A stretch of DNA of 20,133 bases from Candidatus Saccharimonadota bacterium (GTDB lineage Bacteria > Patescibacteria > Saccharimonadia > Saccharimonadales > Nanosyncoccaceae), in contig JAFROU010000011.1 in the NCBI GenBank assembly GCA_017429465.1, positions 1 through 20,133 on the forward strand, given 5' to 3'. The notes beneath the pieces are model-generated. The model made no database searches and was not told the DNA's origin. It saw nothing but the letters and a program-made list of their open reading frames with translations. Positions 1 to 8,300 of this stretch are shown here, piece after piece. Position numbers and translations under genes: made by a program. How positions within the stretch are numbered: the first letter of the stretch is position 1; the number at the start of each line of letters is the position of its first letter.

Positions 1-65
1 ACGCCTTTTACTAGCGGATTTTTGCGGACAATTACTTCACCAAATTCTTGGTCTTTAATAATCAT
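1..65 (-). CDS. 5' fragment of a probable YgjP/DUF45-type metallopeptidase
   Basis: Only the first 21 codons are in the window. Translation starts at an ATG (65..63) that overlaps the TGA of the upstream gene in an ATGA arrangement, which suggests translational coupling at the end of the operon. The visible peptide begins MIIKDQEFGEVIVRKNPLVK. The pattern 'FGEVIVRKNP' resembles the start of YgjP-like (DUF45) M48-type metallopeptidases, where a short beta strand is followed by an arginine-rich segment. The HExxH zinc site that would prove this lies outside the window, so the family is a guess from the N-terminus. The open frame and the coupled start make a real gene likely. Confidence 0.5.
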   Translation of the reverse strand, partial: MIIKDQEFGEVIVRKNPLVKG

Positions 66-553
66 GCGAGACCAGTGAGTGCATGCCTAAGCTGCGTCTC
101 AAAGGTGTGTTTGCCGGATAAGATAATTGGATTTTCAAAATCGGCTGGCGCTTCTAGTTCGCCAATGCGAGCATCGTATTCGGCTTTCGCCTTAGAAACG
201 GATTTATGGCGTGCTTTTAGGCGCGCACGGATAGTCAAAACATCGGTTTGAACCCAAATTAGATATGGTTGATAACCGGCAGCGCGGACAATATTACGGA
301 TTTCGGTACGGTCTTTTTCGGTATTAAGGCCACCTTCGATGACTAAGTCTTTGCCAGTTTTGGCAATTTCCTTGATAAGCACTAAAATATGTTCTCTCGT
401 GAGATTATTTTCTGCAGCGATAGCGTCTAGATCATAGAATGGTGATTTAAATCTGGCTGCGAATTTTTGTCCAAAAGTAGTTTTACCACTACACGGTGCC
501 CCGAAGACTAGGATGGCACGTGCTGTTGGTCTGACTTTCTTATTACCTTCCAT
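62..553 (-). CDS. P-loop kinase-like ATPase (AAA_33 type)
   Basis: A 163-residue soluble protein with a Walker A motif GAPCSGKTT at residues 18-26 and an acidic YDLDAI motif at 40-45, placed like the DxD of small nucleotide or sugar kinases. An IEGG segment near 72-75 and a lysine/arginine-rich lid-like region (about 98-112) follow. This is the layout of the AAA_33/zeta-toxin-like P-loop kinase superfamily, which phosphorylates small molecules; the substrate cannot be read from the sequence. The start chosen is ATG 553, with an AGGGG 4 nt upstream and a 7-nt gap after the upstream stop. A TTG seven codons earlier would overlap the upstream gene. It sits in a minus-strand run with membrane proteins and is coupled by ATGA to the next gene. 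No antitoxin partner is seen, so a toxin role is not supported. Confidence 0.82.
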   Translation of the reverse strand: MEGNKKVRPTARAILVFGAPCSGKTTFGQKFAARFKSPFYDLDAIAAENNLTREHILVLIKEIAKTGKDLVIEGGLNTEKDRTEIRNIVRAAGYQPYLIWVQTDVLTIRARLKARHKSVSKAKAEYDARIGELEAPADFENPIILSGKHTFETQLRHALTGLA

Positions 554-560
554 TATACCC

Positions 561-1250
561 CTATTGTAACACAACTTTAGAACTTGTGGAAATTAAAATT
601 TGCGATGGATAGTAGAAAACCCAAGCAAGAACGTCTACGAATGGGATAATACTAGCTGATAATATAGTGATACCGAATGCGGAAAGACCACCGGAAGATG
701 CCAAGAATGATAAGGCTGCACAAATATCACAACAGATAAGAAGTATAAAACCCCAGAAAGCGGTTCGGGCTGGGAAGGAATTGCCTTTCGATCGGCGATG
801 CCATTTGAGTGCGTAAATGAAATTAATAATTAAAGTAATGCCATATACGAAGCCGAAGATGTAGATGCGCCAGGTGATGGCAGCGCCAACAATAAGTGCA
901 ATTAATGCACATATAATATATATACGAGCAAACTTAGCGTTCTCATTAAGTCTAATAAAGTGGGTTAATTCTGCAAAGACAAAGACAAAGACGCCGATTG
1001 GTGAGTAGTTATAAATGGCAAGGATTAAATCTGCGCAGACCGTAAAGATGAGTGCTAAAATTAAAAATTTGTCTGCACGAGCGTACCACCATGAAAAGAC
1101 TAGACAAAAGAAAATGCCTTCTACTTTTAGAATGGTTGATATGATTGAGCCAGGCCAAAAAATATCTAATGCTACAAAGCTGATAAAAATGACGGCCCAT
1201 AAAATCGGCCAGAAGATATGATATTTTGGATGGTTTTTTCTTAGTCTCAT
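561..1250 (-). CDS. YhhN/TMEM86-like polytopic membrane protein
   Basis: A 229-residue, very hydrophobic protein with about eight predicted membrane segments. It resembles the YhhN/TMEM86 (lysoplasmalogenase-like) family: an acidic residue in a membrane segment in the first half (CADLILA, D74), a second in CCDICAALSF (D175), and a closing FYYPSQILI (about 212-220) that matches the family's 'YxxAQxLI' ending. Members hydrolyse the vinyl-ether bond of lysoplasmalogens or have unknown roles; no activity can be assumed here. Its ATG overlaps the TGA of the upstream gene (ATGA at 1250..1247), so the two are translationally coupled. The family call rests on a few motifs and topology. A generic membrane protein is the alternative. 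Confidence 0.72.
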   Translation of the reverse strand: MRLRKNHPKYHIFWPILWAVIFISFVALDIFWPGSIISTILKVEGIFFCLVFSWWYARADKFLILALIFTVCADLILAIYNYSPIGVFVFVFAELTHFIRLNENAKFARIYIICALIALIVGAAITWRIYIFGFVYGITLIINFIYALKWHRRSKGNSFPARTAFWGFILLICCDICAALSFLASSGGLSAFGITILSASIIPFVDVLAWVFYYPSQILISTSSKVVLQ

Positions 1251-1675
1251 TTATTAGTCTCCTTGTCCACCCACTTTGCATATAATATTACATCTTTATA
1301 GTCGATTCGGCAACCCTCCCTGGTGTTCTCGACTGGTTTTATATCGAGCGTAGTGGTTCCTTCGACTTTGCGATTGAATTTTTCATCGTAATACCAGCCG
1401 TCAAAAATTGAACCTGTTTTTTCTGGTTTTGGAAGTGCTTCATAAGTGTCTGGGGCGCAACCAATACAAACGCTACTTCTGACTGGGTCTTCGCCCATCT
1501 TAGCTTTATAGGTGACTACAAAACTTCCTCCGTCAATGCCTTCGCATACTGGATTTTCCTTCTTCTGTTTTAAGCCTTTAATTGTTAAAAATGTGATTAG
1601 TCCGGCTGCTGCAGTAACTAAAATGATAATTATTGTGATTTTTCGTTTAGCCATTTTATCATTTTTTGAAAACAT
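1247..1675 (-). CDS. Membrane-anchored protein with a single InlB B-repeat
   Basis: About 142 residues: a lysine-rich N-terminus, one membrane segment (about 12-33) and an outside domain that is a Listeria/Bacteroides-type InlB B-repeat, recognised by GSFVVTY, FDGWYYDEKF and the closing VILYAKW. Four cysteines (in PVCEG, VCIGC and EGCRI) could form disulfides. The repeat is a small beta-grasp-like fold common in bacterial surface proteins. The larger exported proteins nearby carry several copies, but here one copy is tethered by an N-terminal signal anchor. The start is uncertain: ATG 1675 overlaps the end of the DUF3137 gene and has a weak GGA upstream, while ATG 1654 lies 4 nt after that stop and gives MAKRK. 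The gene is coupled to the following YhhN-like gene through ATGA. Confidence 0.8.
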   Translation of the reverse strand: MFSKNDKMAKRKITIIIILVTAAAGLITFLTIKGLKQKKENPVCEGIDGGSFVVTYKAKMGEDPVRSSVCIGCAPDTYEALPKPEKTGSIFDGWYYDEKFNRKVEGTTTLDIKPVENTREGCRIDYKDVILYAKWVDKETNK

Positions 1676-2585
1676 TTTTATCCAGATTCAAGTCATCAAC
1701 AAAATTAGTGATGGCCTTAATGTCGTGTGAGACTTTTTCAAACTCTGCTTTTTCATCGATTGGTTTTGAATAACGTGGTGGTTCAAAAGCATCTTTTCCG
1801 TTATATAGTGCGATATGAAGTTTTTGGTTAATAAAGCAAAGCATAATGCGTCCGCCGCACTCGTCGCCCAACTTTTCAATTCTTTCAATAAAGGCTGGAT
1901 CTAGAATGTAAAACGCTTCAAATCCGTCTTGTCCATAAATTACGAACTTTTTATTGAAGGTTGGTGATTCGACTTCAATTTTTTCAAATTTACGTTGACC
2001 TTTGCCGTAGTAGGCACGGGAAGAACCAAAGTTTTTATGTGCAACTTGGAGATTAAAGGCAAAGTCGCGATGAAAGTCAAAAATCATCCAGCGACCTCTA
2101 AAGGTTGTGACGTAGGTAGTGTCACCGTCTGAATCTTTATCTTCCCTTTCGATGTGTACATCGGCTTGGCAGAAGGAAATGTTTTTATAATTACCAGAAA
2201 CGAAATCATTTGAATTGTAGCGATCGCCCATATACATCATACCGGTGCGACTAATTACTTCATATGGCATGCCTTGGTTTGGTATGTAGGTAACGTTAGA
2301 AAAAGTCGCGGAAAGACTACGGCTCACAAAATAGGCTTTGTACGCGCGGCTGTAGGCGGCAGCTTCTTTTCTGGTTGCAAAAGCAATAACTATTATCGTG
2401 ACAATAAAGATAAAAAAGAAGATATAAAATAAGATAGCAAAGGCAGCAAAGCCGCTTCCACTACGAAGAGCCGGAAAACCAAGTAGAACCAAAGCTATGG
2501 TTGCAATGGCAAAAGCCCAGTTGCGAATTTTTGCGACCTTAGATTTATAAACGACGCGAGTTTTTTCTAGTTCGTCAAAAGTCAT
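1659..2585 (-). CDS. DUF3137 family membrane protein
   Basis: 308 residues. Two hydrophobic segments (about 22-40 and 46-71) form an N-terminal hairpin followed by a large soluble, probably cytoplasmic domain. The FRGRWMIFDF segment in the middle is typical of DUF3137 proteins, as are the later KFVIYGQDGFEAFYIL and the hydrophobic IMLCFINQKLHIALY. Function is unknown in the family. The gene starts 1 nt after the TAA of the ucpA-like gene, so it is in the same operon. It slightly overlaps the following InlB-repeat gene if that gene uses its longer start. The pairing with a single InlB-repeat membrane protein hints at an envelope role, but that is inference. Confidence 0.85.
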   Translation of the reverse strand: MTFDELEKTRVVYKSKVAKIRNWAFAIATIALVLLGFPALRSGSGFAAFAILFYIFFFIFIVTIIVIAFATRKEAAAYSRAYKAYFVSRSLSATFSNVTYIPNQGMPYEVISRTGMMYMGDRYNSNDFVSGNYKNISFCQADVHIEREDKDSDGDTTYVTTFRGRWMIFDFHRDFAFNLQVAHKNFGSSRAYYGKGQRKFEKIEVESPTFNKKFVIYGQDGFEAFYILDPAFIERIEKLGDECGGRIMLCFINQKLHIALYNGKDAFEPPRYSKPIDEKAEFEKVSHDIKAITNFVDDLNLDKNVFKK

Positions 2586-2586
2586 T

Positions 2587-3369
2587 TTACACTCCCATAG
2601 TCATTGTTTCTGGTAAAGTGCTGCCCCCATCAATCACAATGCCTTGAGCGGTGATATAGCTAGCTTCTTCGCTTGCCAGAAAGGCCGCCAGTTCGCCTAA
2701 CTCTTCGATTGAGCCTAAACGCTTCATTGGAATGGCGTCGGAAATACCTTTAATAACGCTTTCTGGATCATCTGGGTTAGAAATTTTTGCCATATTGTCT
2801 ACCATTGGGGTGTGAATGTAGCCTGGCATGATAGCATTGACGCGGATGCCGTCTGCGACCGCTTCAGCTGCAAGTGATTTAGTGAAACCAAGGATAGCAG
2901 CTTTAGTGGTAGCGTAGGCGACTTCGCCACTGTCTGCGACCATTGGTCCGGTCACGCTAGATAAATTGATGATAGCGGCCCCGTGATTTTTCATGTAAGG
3001 ATAGCAAACCTGTGTAACGTTCCATGTGCCGTCAATATTAATTCCAAAATGAAATTCGCGGGTATCTTCAGACATATCTTCAAATTTTTCTAGCTTACAA
3101 ACACCTGCATTGTTAACTAGGATGTCAATTTGGTTATATTTTTGAGCGACTTCTTCAATAATTCTTTTGACTTCGGTTTTATCACGGATATCAACTTTAT
3201 ATCCTTCGACTGGAGCTGGCTGGAGATTCTCAATTGTTTCAAAGACAGCATCGTTGTAGTCTAGAATTACTACTCTAGCCCCATATTTTAGAAAGGTCTT
3301 GACGATACCGAGGCCATTACCCATTGCACCTCCGGTAACAATTGCAATTTTCCCTTCAAGTTTATTCAT
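2587..3369 (-). CDS. ucpA: Short-chain dehydrogenase/reductase, UcpA-like
   Basis: A 260-residue classical SDR with a Rossmann fold. The cofactor motif TGGAMGNG (12-19), NNAG (86-89), serine 138, and the Tyr152-x3-Lys156 catalytic pair in YATTK are all present. D37 at the end of beta-2 favours NAD(H) over NADP(H). The best match from memory is E. coli UcpA: the NNAGVC start, SSVTGxMVADxGE stretch, PGYxxTPM and the C-terminal DGGSTLPET correspond closely. UcpA is an oxidoreductase of uncertain natural substrate. An AGGAGG at 3373-3378 is well placed before the ATG. The gene follows the giant surface-protein gene after 28 nt and leads a tight run of membrane genes. The SDR call is firm; the UcpA subfamily is likely. 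Confidence 0.93.
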   Translation of the reverse strand: MNKLEGKIAIVTGGAMGNGLGIVKTFLKYGARVVILDYNDAVFETIENLQPAPVEGYKVDIRDKTEVKRIIEEVAQKYNQIDILVNNAGVCKLEKFEDMSEDTREFHFGINIDGTWNVTQVCYPYMKNHGAAIINLSSVTGPMVADSGEVAYATTKAAILGFTKSLAAEAVADGIRVNAIMPGYIHTPMVDNMAKISNPDDPESVIKGISDAIPMKRLGSIEELGELAAFLASEEASYITAQGIVIDGGSTLPETMTMGV

Positions 3370-3372
3370 TTT

Positions 3373-3392
3373 CCTCCTTTTTTATAATTATA
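3373..3392 (-). promoter_or_regulatory. Shine-Dalgarno and possible -10 box before the ucpA-like gene
   Basis: In the 28-nt gap between the surface-protein stop and the ucpA-like ATG, the minus strand carries AGGAGG at 3378..3373 and a TATAAT at 3392..3387. No convincing -35 is seen about 17 nt upstream. A weak internal promoter that frees ucpA and its followers from the surface gene is possible but not certain. Confidence 0.4.
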
Positions 3393-3397
3393 CTACA

Positions 3398-6300
3398 TTA
3401 AAGCACTTGCCATGCTGGCGCTAGAACGATGGTGCCATTAATTGTGCGTGCATTCCACATATAAAATGCGCTAGATGTGCCGGTACTATCTACGATTGGG
3501 AATTCTTCAGCGGTAGTCGTTTGGTATGATGAATCTGTATTAAACATGAAGAAGTGATTCTGTCCTGGATTCATGTTGCTAATTTGCCAACCAAGGAATT
3601 TATAACCAGAACGAGTAGGATTTGGCACCGTACACCATTCATTTATGTTACAGGAGCCTGGTAATGAATTGCCGACAACATCGTTTGAAAATCTATATGC
3701 AATTCGATAAAATGATGGGTTTGTAGTACTTTCCATCATACATCTTACGCTCAAACCGTATTGTCGACCTGCCGCTAAGCTGGCATTAACGTCTGTTGTG
3801 CTAAATTGATATATATACATAGTACTAGTGGTACCAAAAGTCGAAGTTAGGTAATATACTATAGAGTTAACGCTCGACGGGGTTCCTCCAGTATACCAAC
3901 CACTAAGCGTCGTCGACAAACTCGTTCTAAAGTTTGTTAGATTATAAGAATATGAAGTGTATAATGTACCATATTCTCCGCCTACGTCACCAATTGGCAT
4001 TCTCCAACCGGCTGGGCAAATATCATATTGCGCATCTTTGTAGGTGCTGGCTACATTTACGCCGGCACCGTCAGCATAACAGTAACTACCAGCGGATGCT
4101 GCGCAAAAATTATAATATACGCCTATCTTACCGGTGCCACTGCCATAATGGGTGGCTACTGTGTCTTTACTACTAACATAAACGTATGGTGCTGTAAATG
4201 AAGTTACCCATGAGCTGCTGATTGCTGATGTTGCATAAGGGCTGCTACCGCCACCGTTTCTGAAATAAGATAGTGCAGTATCATTGGCGTTTGTGTTGGT
4301 GCTGGAAAGGATAGATTTAACACTTGCTTGTGACGGATCTAATCTTAGATTATCTAACATCCAGCAATGATTGTCTGCCAGTTTTCCTATTAGATAGATT
4401 TCTCTATCACGCGTGTCGGCTAATTCTATCGTCGAGCCGACAGCGAGCGAATTACAGCCGGTCCAATTTTGCATTGATAGTCGCCAGACGGCATATAGTG
4501 TATTGTTTGTATTACTTGTTGTGAAAGTTCCCCCGGCATAATATGACGGTGTTGTCGCTGAAGAGCTAGTACTCCATCCGATAAAGGTGTAGCCGGTACG
4601 TATTGGAATTGTATTTGGGATTGAGAAGGTTACGGACGAGCTAGAGCTGGTAGTAGTTATATTTGCGGGAATATTAGTAACAGTGTCAGAACCGCTGTTC
4701 ATATTAAAGTTTAGGTAGAACGTTCTGGTTGTATTAGCACTGTACCACATTGCATTCATTTTAATAGCGCCACTGCCAGATGCTACTGCATACGTGGCAC
4801 CAGGTTGGTATGACGTAGTTGAACAAGACACGGTTGAGGAATTATTATTTGAAACTGCACCCGGACACCAACCGTAAAAAGTATAACCAGATTTTGTTGG
4901 GTTTTTAGTTGATAGGGTTGTATTGATGCTACTTGCGCCGACTGTGCCAGTTTGTGGAGAAATAGTATCAGTATTGAAGATATTTCCACCTGAATTAAAC
5001 GTACCGGAACCGGCGTTGGTATAGAAGTTTCCAGTTACTTTATCATACAGGCCTACAACATAATCTGATATGCGACGTACTGGGACTAGGTCTCGTATTA
5101 GGTTGTTATTCTCGTCTGTAATTTTGGCGTAATAGAGCTTTGCTTGAGCGTAGTTACCGTACCATCCACCATCCGGATTACCCATTCTAAATAGGCCGAT
5201 GTATAAGTTGGCGCCACTATATGTTGACCAGTCTCGCGTTGATATCAGAGTGTCATTTTCATATATAGTTTGCGTAGTAGTTGATCCATTATAATTATCC
5301 TTTACTATATATGGTCCGCCGGTGCGGGCTGTATTTGGATATTGGAGATAGGCATTTACACCAAAAGTGTAGGTTACCGCTTGGTCGTAATAAACTTTAA
5401 ACTCTAAATTGCGCGTATCTGCCTTATTCATTTGCACACCAGTATTAATAAACTGTGTGCCTGTACTTTGGATATAGTCAATTTCTTGGTAGGTTGATGG
5501 TACGTCTGTGACTCCACCCCCATTCAGGTTATAGTAAATGGCATAATTTGAGTCTGTGCCTCTTGCGACGCAACGCAGACGTAAATCATATGATTTCCTT
5601 GTATATGAAGAAAGAATCATCGTTGAGGTGTTAATTATTAGCGAAGTATAATAAGAACTATTAGAAGATGATGGTGTTGAAGTAATATAATCTCCAGCCG
5701 AGCTCCTAACTGTTCCTCGCTGTAATCCACTAACAACAAAGTAATACGGTTTATATTTAAACTTTGCGAGTTCATTGGCTCTACTTGTATATGGTTTATA
5801 GGCTCTAATAGTGGCACTTGAATTGCCAGTTGGTAATTGCCAATTTTTCGGGCAGACAGAATTTGGAGCTTCGCCATCAACTAATGTAGCTCCGGTTCCG
5901 GCTGTGGCGGCGTTCCATTGGTAATAATTTCCAACGTGATAATGATTCGGCATTGAGCAAGCAGTATAATTTGAGTCTAGTTGCCCCCAGTCGCTTAAAC
6001 AATAATCGCCTGGATTATAGGATTGTGTGCCATTATCATTGTAATTGCTAAAACTCGTTGTTTGTGTGGTAGTCGGCGGATAATTTGAAGTTGAGTTCCA
6101 GTTTATCGATACGTCAGATGTAGCCGTTGTGACGTTTGATGTTGAAATGTCAAAATCAAGGTTTTGCGTCATCCAACATTCGCCTGATGGTAGTTTACCA
6201 ACATAGTAGAGTTTATTATCTCTTGAATCTCTTAATATTCCCTCTTCGCCAATTGCTACTGTTGCGCAGATGTTTGGTGTCATATCCTGCATTGTATAGT

Positions 6301-8275
6301 AGCCACTCAGCATGCTTTTTCCGGCGGCAGCATATGCTTGGTTGAAGGTGGTGCTTGTGCTCCAAATAGCATAAAGTGCTTTAGTGCTTGCGTCGCCTTT
6401 AAACGTATAGTAATCATAATTTTGATAGGTGGTGCCGGAGCAGATGCCATTAGTGGGGTTTCCGCTGACTGGTTCGTCACACCAGCCTAGAAATACTTTT
6501 CCAGAATATGTTGGTTCGGTTGAGAGAAGGCGGATGCTAACTGGCGGGTCTTTTACTATTGTTTGAGATGAGGGACTAAGCGTTCCGCCGTTTACGTTGT
6601 AATTTAAGGTAAATGTCGCACTCTCTCCTCTTGCGACGCAGCGTATATTGTAATACATACCTCGAATCGCCATGTCACCAGAGTAAATTCCATACGAAGT
6701 TGGAGTTAGTGATAATGCTTCGGAACGAGTGACATAGTAATACAAACTTGTTGAGCTAAAGTATGCATTGGTTGTGCCTGCTGTGGTTTGATTTGTACCT
6801 CCAGACATAACGAAGTAAAGAGGATCGTTTATGGTGCTACCTGTAAAATTAGATTGCATTAATTTTGTATAGCTTTTTCCGGAATCACTATAGTTTGCTG
6901 GTAGTCGCCAGTTTTTCGGGCAGATTGAGTCGTTGACGGTCATGTGAAAAACTTCAAAACTGTCAGAACCAGCCGTTGCGGCATTCCAAACGTAATAATT
7001 ACCAACAATATTATGATTTGCTGAGCCAACGGTTGTGTCGCAAGTTGTTTTGGTGTTTGCGCCAGGTTCAACGCATAAATTACCCGGATCATACGACCTA
7101 GTTGGGAAGTCTTCAATTATTGATTGGTCTATTGTTTGTGACGTGGCGGTAGGCGGGTGGGTCGAACTAGAATTCCAGTTAGCAGTAACATCAGATGTGG
7201 CGGTCGTGACGTTTGATGTTGAAATATCAAAATCAAGGTTTTGTGTCATCCAGCATTCGCCTTCTGCTCCTGAAATTGGGAATTTATGTACGTAGTATAG
7301 TTTATTATCACGAGAGTCTCTTAATATTCCATCTTGACCTTCAGATACTGAACCACAAATGGTACTATTCATGTCTTGCATAACGTAGTATCCGTTAGAC
7401 ATTGTCTTATTATTGTTGGCGTAAGCCTGATTAAAGGTGACGTTTTCGGCTTGCCACATGGCACTTAGCGTTACGGTTGGATAAGCATATAGCAGGCGTA
7501 TGGATGTATCAGTTATGTTAATATTATTAATGTGTGAACAGGTAGGAGTACTAGTTCCATTATTGCCTGTTATTGTTCCATCGCACCATCCCTTAAAGGT
7601 GTAGCCGGATTTACTAGGAACAGTAGAGGAAATTGTAAAAGTATGGCTATTATCATTTGTGATAAACGTTTGAGTTTCTGGGGTAGGGCTACCACCATTG
7701 GCATCGTAAGAAAGACTATAAGTTATTGGATTAGCTACAGCGGTTATAACTAGTGTATTTGTATAGGTTCCAGAAGACTGGGTATTGGCTACTTTAGCTC
7801 CTATATATAGCGTATAAGTATTGGCTGTACCATTGGCCTCGCTAGTGGTAGCTAGGGTATCTCCTGATCCAGACACACTTGGTGCTGGTTTATAAGTAGT
7901 ATTATCTAAAGAATAACCCCATCTTCCTACTGGGAAACTTGATACTGAACTATTTGAAGATAGAGTTGGAATTGTATTAGTACCTGATACTAGATTAGTA
8001 CTAGCTCCAGATGTAGTTAAAGTCATAGTATAGCCAGTTGGATTGATGGTAGTAACAGAAATGGTAGTACTACCTGTCTTTAGAGTATTGAAGTCTCCCA
8101 CATCAACTAAGGCTGTAACAGTACCGGAATTTAGAGAAATAGATGGTGTAGTATCTGACGGTAGTTCTGGTGCGGCATAGGCAGTATTATTAGAAACGGC
8201 CATAAAAACAAAAGATGCGACAAAAAGCCACATCATAAACAGTATTGTTTTCCTCTGTTTTGTTCTTGTTTGCAT
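3398..8275 (-). CDS. Giant secreted multidomain protein with InlB repeats and three FISUMP domains
   Basis: 1625 residues, rich in Ser/Thr/Asn. A signal peptide (about 1-34, cleavage near AYA-AP) is followed by an unassigned beta-rich module (about 45-183) shared with the 874-residue protein in this window. Then come an InlB B-repeat (186-275), FISUMP domain 1 (280-550), InlB repeat (555-638), FISUMP 2 (641-906), an InlB repeat interrupted by a lectin-like domain (911-1177; insert about 926-1098), another InlB repeat (1184-1265), FISUMP 3 (1266-1515) and a last InlB-like repeat (1522-1625). FISUMP marks are GECWMTQNLD, CPKNWRLP and RCVARG; InlB marks are GYTFxGW and LYAxW. The protein ends at APAWQVL with no LPxTG, hydrophobic tail or other anchor. 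Exported adhesin or surface-layer-like roles are inferred. The ATG at 8275 has only a weak AGGT upstream. Confidence 0.9.
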   Translation of the reverse strand: MQTRTKQRKTILFMMWLFVASFVFMAVSNNTAYAAPELPSDTTPSISLNSGTVTALVDVGDFNTLKTGSTTISVTTINPTGYTMTLTTSGASTNLVSGTNTIPTLSSNSSVSSFPVGRWGYSLDNTTYKPAPSVSGSGDTLATTSEANGTANTYTLYIGAKVANTQSSGTYTNTLVITAVANPITYSLSYDANGGSPTPETQTFITNDNSHTFTISSTVPSKSGYTFKGWCDGTITGNNGTSTPTCSHINNINITDTSIRLLYAYPTVTLSAMWQAENVTFNQAYANNNKTMSNGYYVMQDMNSTICGSVSEGQDGILRDSRDNKLYYVHKFPISGAEGECWMTQNLDFDISTSNVTTATSDVTANWNSSSTHPPTATSQTIDQSIIEDFPTRSYDPGNLCVEPGANTKTTCDTTVGSANHNIVGNYYVWNAATAGSDSFEVFHMTVNDSICPKNWRLPANYSDSGKSYTKLMQSNFTGSTINDPLYFVMSGGTNQTTAGTTNAYFSSTSLYYYVTRSEALSLTPTSYGIYSGDMAIRGMYYNIRCVARGESATFTLNYNVNGGTLSPSSQTIVKDPPVSIRLLSTEPTYSGKVFLGWCDEPVSGNPTNGICSGTTYQNYDYYTFKGDASTKALYAIWSTSTTFNQAYAAAGKSMLSGYYTMQDMTPNICATVAIGEEGILRDSRDNKLYYVGKLPSGECWMTQNLDFDISTSNVTTATSDVSINWNSTSNYPPTTTQTTSFSNYNDNGTQSYNPGDYCLSDWGQLDSNYTACSMPNHYHVGNYYQWNAATAGTGATLVDGEAPNSVCPKNWQLPTGNSSATIRAYKPYTSRANELAKFKYKPYYFVVSGLQRGTVRSSAGDYITSTPSSSNSSYYTSLIINTSTMILSSYTRKSYDLRLRCVARGTDSNYAIYYNLNGGGVTDVPSTYQEIDYIQSTGTQFINTGVQMNKADTRNLEFKVYYDQAVTYTFGVNAYLQYPNTARTGGPYIVKDNYNGSTTTQTIYENDTLISTRDWSTYSGANLYIGLFRMGNPDGGWYGNYAQAKLYYAKITDENNNLIRDLVPVRRISDYVVGLYDKVTGNFYTNAGSGTFNSGGNIFNTDTISPQTGTVGASSINTTLSTKNPTKSGYTFYGWCPGAVSNNNSSTVSCSTTSYQPGATYAVASGSGAIKMNAMWYSANTTRTFYLNFNMNSGSDTVTNIPANITTTSSSSSVTFSIPNTIPIRTGYTFIGWSTSSSATTPSYYAGGTFTTSNTNNTLYAVWRLSMQNWTGCNSLAVGSTIELADTRDREIYLIGKLADNHCWMLDNLRLDPSQASVKSILSSTNTNANDTALSYFRNGGGSSPYATSAISSSWVTSFTAPYVYVSSKDTVATHYGSGTGKIGVYYNFCAASAGSYCYADGAGVNVASTYKDAQYDICPAGWRMPIGDVGGEYGTLYTSYSYNLTNFRTSLSTTLSGWYTGGTPSSVNSIVYYLTSTFGTTSTMYIYQFSTTDVNASLAAGRQYGLSVRCMMESTTNPSFYRIAYRFSNDVVGNSLPGSCNINEWCTVPNPTRSGYKFLGWQISNMNPGQNHFFMFNTDSSYQTTTAEEFPIVDSTGTSSAFYMWNARTINGTIVLAPAWQVL
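6114..6184 (-). repeat. Internal direct repeat, copy B (FISUMP 2)
   Basis: This 71-bp block matches 7191-7261 with six differences, all silent, so both encode the same 23 to 24 residues around GECWMTQNLDFD. The offset is 1077 bp, in frame. It marks duplication of a FISUMP domain within the large surface-protein gene. Confidence 0.85.
7191..7261 (-). repeat. Internal direct repeat, copy A (FISUMP 1)
   Basis: Partner of 6114-6184, differing at six of 71 positions with no amino acid change. Similarity continues more weakly into the LRDSRDNKLYYV-coding stretch near 7285-7330 after a four-codon length difference. Confidence 0.85.
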
Positions 8276-8300
8276 ATGACCTATATTTGGTTTGTTTTAC

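Noticed and set aside
62..553. Zeta-type toxin
   Set aside because: The P-loop fold is shared with many kinases; there is no adjacent antitoxin and the gene sits in a coupled run of ordinary genes.
3398..8275. Alternative genetic code (UGA as glycine, as in Gracilibacteria/SR1)
   Set aside because: Several clear genes end at TGA at the expected family length, and the long frames contain no internal TGA.
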